A stretch of DNA of 47,602 bases from Myxococcales bacterium (GTDB lineage Bacteria > Myxococcota_A > UBA796 > GCA-2862545): the NCBI GenBank assembly GCA_019634415.1, contig JAHQVJ010000008.1, positions 1-47,602 on the forward strand. Reading direction: 5' to 3'. Positions 1 to 8,493 of this stretch are shown here, one piece after another. The notes beneath the pieces are model-generated. The model saw nothing but the letters and a program-made list of their open reading frames with translations, was not told where the DNA came from and ran no database searches. Within the stretch, counting starts at the first letter, position 1; each line of letters begins with the position of its first letter. The translations under genes and the position numbers were made by a program.

Positions 1-264
1 AACGCATGGGGCCTGTACGACATGCTCGGCAACGTGGGGGAGTGGTGCGCCGATGCCACGGAGCAACTGGAGCCGCCCGTGGACGCCTTCCTGGAGGGCC
101 CCGCGGTGGACCCCATCGGAACGGATGGTGCCCGGCGCGTGAACCGAGGAGGGGGATGCAACGCGAGCTCACGCGCCGTTCGAGCGGCCTGTCGGCAGTC
201 CGCCTCTCGCCGCTCACGCGGTGCCTCGGTGGGGGTTCGTGTGGCAGCGGATCCGATGCTCTAG
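1..264 (+). CDS. Formylglycine-generating enzyme (FGE/SUMF1-type) domain protein, C-terminal part
   Basis: The frame is open from the first base of the window, so only the last 87 codons are present. The fragment begins NAWGLYDMLGNVGEWC, which matches the NxxGLxDMxGNVxEWC signature of the FGE-sulfatase fold. It ends with an RRVNRGGGC segment followed by GVRVA, the usual RGGSW...GFRxA ending of this family. FGE-sulfatase proteins either oxidise a sulfatase cysteine to formylglycine or, in many bacteria, act as other substrate-binding or hydroxylating enzymes such as EgtB/SenA-type proteins. The fragment cannot distinguish these. Position 13 of the signature is glycine where tryptophan is common (NVWEW). 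The gene is convergent with mpl, with only 16 bases between stop codons and no obvious terminator hairpin. Confidence 0.8.
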   Translation, partial: NAWGLYDMLGNVGEWCADATEQLEPPVDAFLEGPAVDPIGTDGARRVNRGGGCNASSRAVRAACRQSASRRSRGASVGVRVAADPML

Positions 265-280
265 GTGTCGATGGCGAGGC

Positions 281-1717
281 TCAGCTCGAGAAGCGGGCCT
301 CGAGGAGCTCGAGGAGCTTGCCGTGCAGCCCCCCGAAGCCTCCGTGGGAGAGCACGGCGACCACGTCCATCGGGTGGGCTCGCACGGCCACCGTCTGGGC
401 GATGGCCTCGGCGTCGTCGAGGCAGACCGCGTCGACGCCGCGCTGCGCCAGATCTCGGACCAGCCCATCGGAGCTGAAGCGCTCGGCCTCGTCGATCCCG
501 CTCTGATCGTAGGGACGCGCCACGATCACCTGGTCGGCTGCGCCGAAGGCCTCGGCGTACTCCGCCTGGAACACGTTGCGGCGCGAGGTGGCCGAGCGTG
601 GCTCCCACACCGCCCAGAGCCGCCGCTGCCCGAATCGCTCGCGCAGGGCCTCGAGGGTGAGCTTCACCGCGGTGGGGTGGTGGGCGAAGTCGTCGATCAC
701 CGTGACCCCGCCTGGGTTGCCGATGACCTCCTGGCGGCGCTTGATCCCGGCGAAGGTGTCGAAGCCGGCCTTCAGCTTGCTCGGCTCGATCCCGTAGGCC
801 TGAGTGGCGGCGGCAGCGGCCACCTGGTTGTACAGGTTGTGCTCGCCCACCAGGGCGCTGGTGAAGGTGCCCAGCGGCTCGCCGCGGCGCAGCACCGTGA
901 AGGTCATGGTGCCCGTGGTGGTGTCGACGCTGTCCACGCGCCCGTCCCACTCCTGGCCCGGCCCGTAGGTCCACACCTGACAGCCCGCCAGCTTGGCCAC
1001 GTCCATGGCGTTGTCGTCGTCGCCGCGCACGATGAGGGTGCCGTCGGCGGGCAGGATGCCCATGAGCTTGCGGAAGCTCTCCTTGACGTGGTCCAGGTCG
1101 CGGTAGATGTCGGCGTGGTCGAACTCCACCGAGGTGAGGATGGCCGTCTTCGGTCGGTAGTGCAGGAACTTGGGTCCTTTGTCGAAGAAGGCCGTGTCGT
1201 ACTCGTCGCCCTCCACCACGAAGACGTCGCCGCTGCCGGCGCGCGCCGTGCGGTCGAAGTTCTTCACGATGCCCCCCACCAGGAAGCCCGGGTTCGCGCC
1301 CGCTGCGTCGAGTAGCCACGCGGTGATGCTGGTGGTGGTGGTCTTGCCGTGGGTGCCGGCCACCACGATGCTGTGCGCGTCTCGCAGGAACAGCTCGCCG
1401 AAGGCTTCGGGGAAGCTGCAGTAGGGCAGATCGCGCTCCATCAGCGCCTGTGCTTCCTCGTAGACCGCGCGGATCACGTTGCCCACGATCACGAGATCCG
1501 GCCGATGGTCGAGGTTGGACGCCACGTAGCCCTGCATCACGTCGATGCCGAGCTGCTCGAGGTAGTCCGACATGGGCGGGTACACGGCCTTGTCGGATCC
1601 CGTGACGGAGAACCCTGCGTCCTTGAGCATGCCCGCCAGCGCCGCCATGGCGGTGCCAGCGACGCCCATCACGTGGACGGTTCGGATCTGGTCGGTCGAG
1701 GGCACGTGATGGGGCAC
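281..1717 (-). CDS. mpl: UDP-N-acetylmuramate:L-alanyl-gamma-D-glutamyl-meso-DAP ligase
   Basis: A 478-residue Mur ligase family enzyme of the murein-recycling branch. Mpl reattaches the recovered tripeptide L-Ala-gamma-D-Glu-meso-DAP to UDP-MurNAc in the cytoplasm at the cost of ATP. Visible features are an N-terminal UDP-binding Rossmann start (VHVMGVAGTAMAALAGMLK, residues about 14-32), the Mur ligase P-loop VAGTHGKTTTT near residue 120, and the central EGDEYDTAFFDK segment typical of Mpl rather than MurC. Length fits the family (about 450-480). The start is GTG at 1717, preceded by AGGAGA at good spacing. It implies meso-DAP peptidoglycan. The glycosyltransferase gene lies 33 bases upstream on the same strand, so the two may be co-transcribed. 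Confidence 0.92.
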   Translation of the reverse strand: MPHHVPSTDQIRTVHVMGVAGTAMAALAGMLKDAGFSVTGSDKAVYPPMSDYLEQLGIDVMQGYVASNLDHRPDLVIVGNVIRAVYEEAQALMERDLPYCSFPEAFGELFLRDAHSIVVAGTHGKTTTTSITAWLLDAAGANPGFLVGGIVKNFDRTARAGSGDVFVVEGDEYDTAFFDKGPKFLHYRPKTAILTSVEFDHADIYRDLDHVKESFRKLMGILPADGTLIVRGDDDNAMDVAKLAGCQVWTYGPGQEWDGRVDSVDTTTGTMTFTVLRRGEPLGTFTSALVGEHNLYNQVAAAAATQAYGIEPSKLKAGFDTFAGIKRRQEVIGNPGGVTVIDDFAHHPTAVKLTLEALRERFGQRRLWAVWEPRSATSRRNVFQAEYAEAFGAADQVIVARPYDQSGIDEAERFSSDGLVRDLAQRGVDAVCLDDAEAIAQTVAVRAHPMDVVAVLSHGGFGGLHGKLLELLEARFSS

Positions 1718-1750
1718 ACCGATCTCCTGGGCGAGGTGCTTGCTCCTAGC

Positions 1751-2422
1751 CTATCGGTACCGGTAGACCGCATACAGGATCCGAATTCCGGCCCGGACTG
1801 CGCCCGACAGGCTCCCGCTGATCTTGGAGGTGCCCTTCTCGCGGCGACGGTAGGGCAGCTCGATCTCCAGTACGCGCAGGCCGGACTTGATGGCCTTCAG
1901 CTGCATCTCCACGTTCCAGCCCCAGGTGGGATCCTCCATCGACAGGGCCCGCAGCGACGTCCAGCGGATGGCCCGAAAGGGCCCCATGTCTCGGTAGCGA
2001 TGGCCACACATCCAGTGGATGAGCCAGGTGGCCAGCCCGTTCCCGAAGCGCTGCACGGGGGTGAGGGCCCCGGCCTCCGCCGTCGACGTGCGATCCGACT
2101 GCACGAGATCGGCGCGGTCCTCCGCGATGGGGGCCACCAGCGCCGGTAGATCTTGGGGCCGATCCGCGTGATCGGCGTCGAGGATCACCAGCACGTCGGG
2201 GGGATCGCCAGCCAAGTGGGCCATGCCTGCCTGGACGGCGGTGCCGTAGCCGCGTCTCGGAGCGAACACCACCTCCGCACCGAGGGACTCGGCGACGGCG
2301 GCGGTGTCGTCGGTGGAGCCGTTGTCCACCACCACCACCCTCCGTACCGGAGGGAGATCGGAGAGGACCGCGGGGAGGCTGGCGGCCTCGTTGAGCGCTG
2401 GGATGACGACGTCGACGTGCAT
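1751..2422 (-). CDS. Family 2 glycosyltransferase (dolichyl-phosphate-mannose-synthase-like)
   Basis: A 223-residue GT-A fold glycosyltransferase. The N-terminus VDVVIPALNEAASLPAVL is the family 2 nucleotide-sugar binding start, followed by VVVVDNGSTDDTA and an ILDADHADRP segment carrying the metal-binding DxD-type motif. A later RRREKGTSKISG stretch resembles the conserved RxxGxSK(I/L) loop of polyprenyl-phosphate sugar transferases. I see no clear C-terminal transmembrane pair, so it is the short soluble form. Such enzymes transfer a sugar from a nucleotide sugar to a polyprenyl phosphate or a cell-surface glycan; the acceptor cannot be read from sequence. It sits 33 bases upstream of mpl on the same strand and is divergent from hslO, with 47 bases between the starts. 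Confidence 0.85.
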   Translation of the reverse strand: MHVDVVIPALNEAASLPAVLSDLPPVRRVVVVDNGSTDDTAAVAESLGAEVVFAPRRGYGTAVQAGMAHLAGDPPDVLVILDADHADRPQDLPALVAPIAEDRADLVQSDRTSTAEAGALTPVQRFGNGLATWLIHWMCGHRYRDMGPFRAIRWTSLRALSMEDPTWGWNVEMQLKAIKSGLRVLEIELPYRRREKGTSKISGSLSGAVRAGIRILYAVYRYR

Positions 2423-2469
2423 GCCGCGCCTTACCGTGCCAGTGCGCTGCCGGCTCTATAGGAGGTGGC

Positions 2470-3327
2470 ATGTCCGAGCCTGCCGTGGGAGCCCTCGTCC
2501 GAGCGCTCCTGGATGATGGCGCTGTGCGCCTACTTCTGGTGGAGGCCACGGGGCCCGCCGAGCACACCCGCCAGATCCATGGCCTGTCGCGCGACGCTGC
2601 GCGTCTGGGGGCGGAGGCCGTGGTGGCGGCGGCGCTGAACTCAGCCCACGTCAAGGGTGGCGAGCAGATGTCGCTGCAGCTCCAGGGAGAGCAGCCTCGC
2701 TGCGCGGTCTACGCCGACGTCACTGCCGACGGGCAGCTGCGGGCTCGGATCACGCCCACGGATCTGCGGCTGCGGAAGGGTCGGCTGGACGGCACGCTGC
2801 TTGCGGTGAAGTCGCTGGACGGTCGAGAGCTGTACCGCGGGGTCACGTCGGTGACGGACTGCAGCCTGGAGCACGCGCTGGCACAGCACCTGGCGTCGTC
2901 GGTGCAGGTGGACGACGTGTTCCGCATCGGGGTGCGGCAGGACGACGAGGGACGGATCCTGCAAGCGGGGGGCTTGCTGCTCGAGCGGCTCCCCGCGCCC
3001 GAGGTGGACGCGGAGGGCGTGTCGGTGCTGGAGCCCGAGGCGTTCTGGGACCGCTACGGCTGGGTGCGCGACGCCGACATCACCCAGTTGCTGGGATCGC
3101 TGGCCTTCGGCTCCTTGGGGGATGTGCCGCTGCGGGTGCTCGAGCAACGCACCCTGCGCTGGCAGTGTCGCTGCAGCCGGGACCGGATCGCGTCGGTGTT
3201 GCGCAGCCTCGGACCCACCGAGATCCGCGCCATGATCGACGAAGACGGCGGGGCCGAGGTGGTCTGCCACTTCTGCAACACCGCCTACGCCTTCGACGTG
3301 CCCGAGCTACAGGCGCTGCTCGGCTAG
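2470..3327 (+). CDS. hslO: Redox-regulated molecular chaperone Hsp33
   Basis: A 285-residue Hsp33. The family is a cytoplasmic holdase that is off when four cysteines bind zinc and is activated by oxidative disulfide formation plus unfolding. The zinc cysteines are all present as CxC...CxxC: C233 and C235 in WQCRCSRDR, then C266 and C269 in VCHFCNTAY. The N-terminal domain has the expected HTRQIHGLSRDAARLGAEAV segment and the GEQMSLQLQGE strand. Length matches the family (about 290). The start has a strong GGAGGTGG ribosome site directly upstream. Its TAG stop directly abuts the stop codon of the convergent downstream gene with zero bases between them. Confidence 0.95.
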   Translation: MSEPAVGALVRALLDDGAVRLLLVEATGPAEHTRQIHGLSRDAARLGAEAVVAAALNSAHVKGGEQMSLQLQGEQPRCAVYADVTADGQLRARITPTDLRLRKGRLDGTLLAVKSLDGRELYRGVTSVTDCSLEHALAQHLASSVQVDDVFRIGVRQDDEGRILQAGGLLLERLPAPEVDAEGVSVLEPEAFWDRYGWVRDADITQLLGSLAFGSLGDVPLRVLEQRTLRWQCRCSRDRIASVLRSLGPTEIRAMIDEDGGAEVVCHFCNTAYAFDVPELQALLG

Positions 3328-3981
3328 CTATACGCCGGCCAGGAACACGTCTGCGGGTTGCGCCACCCCGAGGAGCAGCGAGCGGTCCAGATCCACCCAG
3401 GCCGCCCATTCCTGGTTCCGAAGCGAGATGCGCGCGGCCGCGATGCTGCCCGGCTGGCACCGCTTCACGGCCGACAGCAACACGCTGGCGGTGGCCACGA
3501 GCTGCGGGTCGCCCTCCTGGCGCCCGCGGGCCAGGTGGGCTCGCCACAGCGCCTGGAACACCTCGTGGTTGCTGATGGCGGCGTGCTGCAGCACCGAGGC
3601 GCCCGGCAGCAGCTCGGCCACGAGCTGAGCCACGGTGTCGCCCGGGTCGCGGGGCACCATGCGGACGTCGAGCCCGCCGGGGGGCATGGAGGCGGGGTCG
3701 CGCGGGGCGCTGAGGGCGGCGCGGCCCGGGGTGGGTGCGGGAGGTGGTTGGGGTGCGGAGCGCTGCTTCGCGGCGCGCTCTTCGCGGGCGCGTTGGAGCG
3801 CCTGGGCTGCGGTCAGCGGCTTGCCCGTGGGTTGGGCTGGTGCGCCACCGGCGGCCGCCTTGGCCTGGGCTGCGAGACGTTGGGCGAGTGCGCGCGGGTC
3901 CTCCGTGCTCTCCGCCTGGCCCAGCCGCTCCTTGGCCTGGGCCGCCAGCTGCCTCGCCAGCTCGCGCGGGTCGTCGCTCAT
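3328..3981 (-). CDS. Hypothetical protein with tandem alanine-rich helical repeat
   Basis: A 217-residue protein that I do not recognise. The reading frame extends upstream to 4200, but the ATG at 3981 has AGGAGG eight bases before it and begins MSDDPRELARQ, so I place the start there. The N-terminal 45 residues hold a duplicated unit (RELARQLAAQAKERLG, then RALAQRLAAQAKAAAG), likely amphipathic helices. A proline-rich linker follows, then a compact domain from about residue 110 with the segments DTVAQLVAELLPGASVLQHA and SVLLSAVKRCQPGS. No signal peptide or membrane segment is seen, so it is probably cytoplasmic. It is divergent from the sigma-54 activator across 239 bases, a layout often seen for a regulator and its target, but that is only a guess. 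Confidence 0.75.
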   Translation of the reverse strand: MSDDPRELARQLAAQAKERLGQAESTEDPRALAQRLAAQAKAAAGGAPAQPTGKPLTAAQALQRAREERAAKQRSAPQPPPAPTPGRAALSAPRDPASMPPGGLDVRMVPRDPGDTVAQLVAELLPGASVLQHAAISNHEVFQALWRAHLARGRQEGDPQLVATASVLLSAVKRCQPGSIAAARISLRNQEWAAWVDLDRSLLLGVAQPADVFLAGV

Positions 3982-4045
3982 CGGGCTGTCCTCCTGTGGT
4001 CGGGGAGTGTAGGGCATGGGATGCGATTCCACCGTTAAGAGTTCT

Positions 4046-4063
4046 TCGCCCGCCGGCGGGCGA
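4046..4063. repeat. Perfect 18-bp palindrome in divergent intergenic region
   Basis: TCGCCCGCCGGCGGGCGA is its own reverse complement. It lies 65 bases upstream of the start of the minus-strand hypothetical gene and about 160 bases upstream of the sigma-54 activator. A spacer-free palindrome fits an operator better than a terminator. High GC makes short palindromes more likely by chance, so function is unproven. Confidence 0.4.
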
Positions 4064-4116
4064 TCCTGTGCGGCGAAACGTGGTGTGGTCCGAACAACCT
4101 TCCCTATGGGGGGTAC

Positions 4117-4144
4117 CGCCGCTGGAGGCGCTGGACCAGCGGCG
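4117..4144. repeat. Inverted repeat, 9-bp arms with 10-bp loop, upstream of sigma-54 activator
   Basis: Arms CGCCGCTGG (4117-4125) and CCAGCGGCG (4136-4144) are perfect complements around a 10-base loop. The element lies about 75-105 bases before the ATG at 4221. It could be a protein binding site or an RNA hairpin in the activator's 5' leader. I see no run of T after it, so it is not a standard terminator. Together with the palindrome at 4046-4063 it accounts for most visible structure in the 239-base gap. Confidence 0.4.
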
Positions 4145-4220
4145 CAGGCCATGTGAACATGCTCGGACGTGGCGGCTGGGGGAGAGTTTGCGCGAGGCAT
4201 CGTCAGGAAGATCGGTGTCG

Positions 4221-5642
<1,422 letters not shown>

Positions 5643-5721
5643 CACCCAGCCGGTCCGATGTCACGCTTGCACCATCCGAACAGGTCGCCGTCGCCTCTGC
5701 GTCGGCTCCGGAGGTCTCGCT

Positions 5722-6888
5722 ATGCCCGTTGTCGTGAGTTCCCAGCGGCTGCCCTTCGTGGCAGTGATGGCGGCGGTGTTGTCCGGCTGCACCTGTGCCG
5801 CAGGATCCGACTACAACTTCCCCGAGCCCGCGCAGGATCGGGCGGTGGACGCCCCCAACGACTACGGCAGCTGGCTCTCCTTCGACGTGGACCCCACGGG
5901 ATCGCGGCTCACGATGGCCTACTACGACCGGCAGCTGGGCGGGCTGGGCTACGCCGTGGGCAACCCGAGCCAGGACGGCACGGTGTCGTGGGCTCACGAG
6001 CGGGTGGATGGCTATCCCACGGGCGGCTTCGACACCGTGGACGCCGGGCTGTATGCCTCGCAGGCGACGGCCCCGGACGGCACGGTGTGGGTGGCCTACC
6101 ACGAGGCCGAGGCGGGCGTGCTGAAGGTGGCCCAGCGAGCAGGGCCCCAGCAGTGGACGCTGTCGGAGGTCGACGCGGGCGGCGGAGACGCGGGCACCTG
6201 GGCGAGCCTGGCCATCGGAGGCAACGGGCAGCCGATGGTGGCCCACTGCGACCCCAGCACCGCCGAGGTGCGGATGTCTCGCTACGACGGCTCCCAGTGG
6301 ACCACCACGGTGCTGTTCACCTCGGTGGAGGAGCCCTACTTCGACGAGCAAGGCGTCGAGCAGATGCGGGCTCCTGGCGTCAGCCACACGCGGGTGTTCG
6401 TGAGCAACGGCACGCAGTACATCGCGTTTCGCGACGAGGCCACGCAGGCGCTGAACCTGCTGCGCGGCAGCGGCACCACCTTCACCCGCAGCGTCGTGGA
6501 CGAGACGGGCGACGTGGGGGCCTGGCCGTCCATCGCGCCAGACGGTGACGGTGTGGCGTTGGCCTACCACGACGTGGGCGGTCAGCAGCTCAAGCTCGCC
6601 ACCCAGATCGAGGGTGGCTGGACCCACGAGGTGATCGACGACGGCGATCTGCGTGGCGCCGACACCGAGATCTTCGACATGGACGGGCAGCTCGCCATCC
6701 TGTACTTCGACGGCTACCACAACGACATGCGCCTGGCGGTCCGCAACGGCGCCACCTGGACCCACGAGCGCATCGACGACGGTGGGACCGCCGTGGGATT
6801 CCACAACGAGGTGGTCCGTGCGGGCGGGATGTGGTGGGGCGGCTCCTACGACCACACCAACCGCACCCTGTTCCTGCAGCAGCTGTAG
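5722..6888 (+). CDS. Secreted lipoprotein with beta-propeller-like repeats
   Basis: A 388-residue protein with a lipoprotein signal peptide: hydrophobic stretch FVAVMAAVLSG followed by the lipobox cysteine C23 (LSGC). The mature part consists of repeated units of about 50-60 residues built around (L/V)AYxD or VAYHEA, (L/V)xxAxx and WTxExxD patterns, for example LTMAYYDRQ, VWVAYHEAE, VALAYHDVG and LAILYFDGY. Such repeats usually fold as blades of a beta-propeller, as in sialidase-like and Asp-box-like proteins. I see no catalytic signature. A GGAG ribosome site precedes the ATG. It begins 79 bases after the sigma-54 activator and may be read through from it. Function unknown; likely anchored at the outer membrane or exported. 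Confidence 0.85.
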   Translation: MPVVVSSQRLPFVAVMAAVLSGCTCAAGSDYNFPEPAQDRAVDAPNDYGSWLSFDVDPTGSRLTMAYYDRQLGGLGYAVGNPSQDGTVSWAHERVDGYPTGGFDTVDAGLYASQATAPDGTVWVAYHEAEAGVLKVAQRAGPQQWTLSEVDAGGGDAGTWASLAIGGNGQPMVAHCDPSTAEVRMSRYDGSQWTTTVLFTSVEEPYFDEQGVEQMRAPGVSHTRVFVSNGTQYIAFRDEATQALNLLRGSGTTFTRSVVDETGDVGAWPSIAPDGDGVALAYHDVGGQQLKLATQIEGGWTHEVIDDGDLRGADTEIFDMDGQLAILYFDGYHNDMRLAVRNGATWTHERIDDGGTAVGFHNEVVRAGGMWWGGSYDHTNRTLFLQQL

Positions 6889-6894
6889 GCCGCC

Positions 6895-7404
6895 GTGTGG
6901 TGGCTGGTCTGCTGGGCGACGTGGGGCGTGCCGGCCTTGGCAGACGCACCCCTCAACCTGAACACGGCGAGCCTGAAGCAGCTCGATGCCCTACCGGGGT
7001 TGGGCGCCGCCAAGGCGCTGGCCATCCTGGCCTGGCGCGGCGAGCACGGTCCCTTCGAGAGCGTCGAGGAGCTGCTCCGGGTCCCTGGGATCGGGCCGGG
7101 CACGCTGGCTGCCCTGCGTGACTCGCTGCACTGCGGAGAGGCGGCCGAGCGCACGGTGCGGGTGGACCGATCCCGGCGGCTGGCACCGGCGGTACGGCCC
7201 GAGCGCATCGATCCGAATGTGGCGTCGGTCGAGGAGCTCACGGTGTTCTCGGGCATCGAGGCCCGCCGTGCGGCAGCCATCGTGGCGCATCGCGAGCAGC
7301 ACGGACCGTTCGCGTCGTGTCCGCAGCTGCAGGCCGTGAGCGGGATCGGTGCGGCCACCGTGGCCAACCTGCTGCCACAGTGCGTGATCAGCGAAACGGA
7401 ATGA
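6895..7404 (+). CDS. ComEA-like secreted protein with two helix-hairpin-helix domains
   Basis: A 169-residue protein starting with GTG and a hydrophobic leader (WWLVCWATWGVPALA) that looks like a signal peptide ending around residue 17. Two helix-hairpin-helix units follow. The first (about 18-80) has LNLNTASLKQLDALPGLG and VPGIGPGTLAAL. The second (about 100-160) has IDPNVASVEELTVFSGIE and VSGIGAATVANLL. LNxNTAxxxxLxxLPGIG is the hallmark of ComEA and related DNA-binding proteins. ComEA binds incoming DNA in the periplasm during transformation; duplicated HhH suggests DNA binding here, but no other competence genes are in the window. It starts 6 bases after the lipoprotein gene, and its last 17 bases overlap the convergent propeller gene. 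Confidence 0.82.
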   Translation: MWWLVCWATWGVPALADAPLNLNTASLKQLDALPGLGAAKALAILAWRGEHGPFESVEELLRVPGIGPGTLAALRDSLHCGEAAERTVRVDRSRRLAPAVRPERIDPNVASVEELTVFSGIEARRAAAIVAHREQHGPFASCPQLQAVSGIGAATVANLLPQCVISETE

Positions 7405-8473
7405 GCTCCCACAGGCCCGAGCTGCGCAGCACGTAGATGGCGGTGAGCAGCCCGGCGCACGTCAGCGTGAGCACGGCCAGCAGCGTGGCCACGCCGAGGC
7501 ATCCCCCCAACCAGCCGGAGCCGCTGTCGGTGGGCGGCGGCACGTAGCGCGCGATGGGCTGGCCGCCTGCCTGCCGCGTGGCCTGGGCGCCCCGCAGCGA
7601 GGCACCGTCCACCCGGTTGTCGATCCGCCACTGGTTCCGGCCGCGTCCGGGGTGAGGCTCGGTGCGGATCTGCTGGCCGCTCACCAGGTCGATCAAGCTG
7701 GCATCGCCGTCGTCGAAGCTGATGGCCAGCTGGAGCTGTGGGCCGAAGGCAAGTGCCTCCATGGTGCGGGGGGAGGTGAGCGCTCCCACGGGGGCGCCTC
7801 GCTCCAGATCGAAGGCGGTGACCGTGCCGCCGGGCCCCAGGGCGGCGGCGATCGTGCCATCGGTGCTCAGGGCCATGGCGCGGATGTCGCCGGGGTGCTG
7901 CAGCGAGCCTTGGATCTGGGTGCCGTCGCCGCTCACGCGGTGCAGCGCGGGTCCCGCGGCCACGATCCAGCAGGTCAACGCCGGCGACCAGGCCACGCCG
8001 CGTACGGGGTGCTCCAAGGCGAGCTGCCCCCAGGCGGCCCCCGAGGCGACCTCCAGCGCCCAGAAGGTGCCCGACTCGTCGCCGACGCCGAGGCTGGCTG
8101 CGTCGGGGCCGAACCCAGCGGCAGCGGCTCGCGCAATGTCCAGGTGAGTGGGCTCGGCGTCCCCGGAGATCATCGCCACCGATGACAGCGACAGGATCGC
8201 GATGCTTCCCTGCGGATGCACCGCCATTCCGCGGGCCGAGGTCTGCGTGGCGCGCTCCTCGAGCAGCGCTCCGTCGGCGCGGCGCCAGCGGCGCAGGCCG
8301 CCTCGATCGTCGATGGTCAGCAGCTGGTCACCGAGCCAGGCGACCCCCACCAGGAGGTCGTGGAGGTGCTGCTTGAACGCCGGGCGTCCGCGCCCGTCGT
8401 AGACCAGCACCTCGGGCCCGTCCACGCAGGCCAGCCCGTCTCCGTCGGCGCTGAAGGCCACAGGGGTGATCAC
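7388..8473 (-). CDS. WD40-like beta-propeller protein with C-terminal transmembrane anchor
   Basis: A 361-residue protein downstream of the large synthase, starting 20 bases after its stop. Residues 1-270 hold WD40/YVTN-like blades (ITPVAFSADGDGLACVDG, RGMAVHPQGSIAILSLSS, IRAMALSTDGTIAAALG, MEALAFGPQLQLAISFDDG). A proline-rich linker and a hydrophobic segment at about 325-352 (GGCLGVATLLAVLTLTCAGL) follow, leaving about ten residues after it. This predicts a tail-anchored protein with a large propeller on one side of the membrane. The start is the GTG at 8473; no clear ribosome site is visible, so translation may be coupled to the synthase. Co-transcription with the lipid cluster is likely; a scaffold or sensor role is a guess. 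Confidence 0.78.
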   Translation of the reverse strand: MITPVAFSADGDGLACVDGPEVLVYDGRGRPAFKQHLHDLLVGVAWLGDQLLTIDDRGGLRRWRRADGALLEERATQTSARGMAVHPQGSIAILSLSSVAMISGDAEPTHLDIARAAAAGFGPDAASLGVGDESGTFWALEVASGAAWGQLALEHPVRGVAWSPALTCWIVAAGPALHRVSGDGTQIQGSLQHPGDIRAMALSTDGTIAAALGPGGTVTAFDLERGAPVGALTSPRTMEALAFGPQLQLAISFDDGDASLIDLVSGQQIRTEPHPGRGRNQWRIDNRVDGASLRGAQATRQAGGQPIARYVPPPTDSGSGWLGGCLGVATLLAVLTLTCAGLLTAIYVLRSSGLWELIPFR

Positions 8474-8493
8474 GGGGTCACTATACCGCTGCG

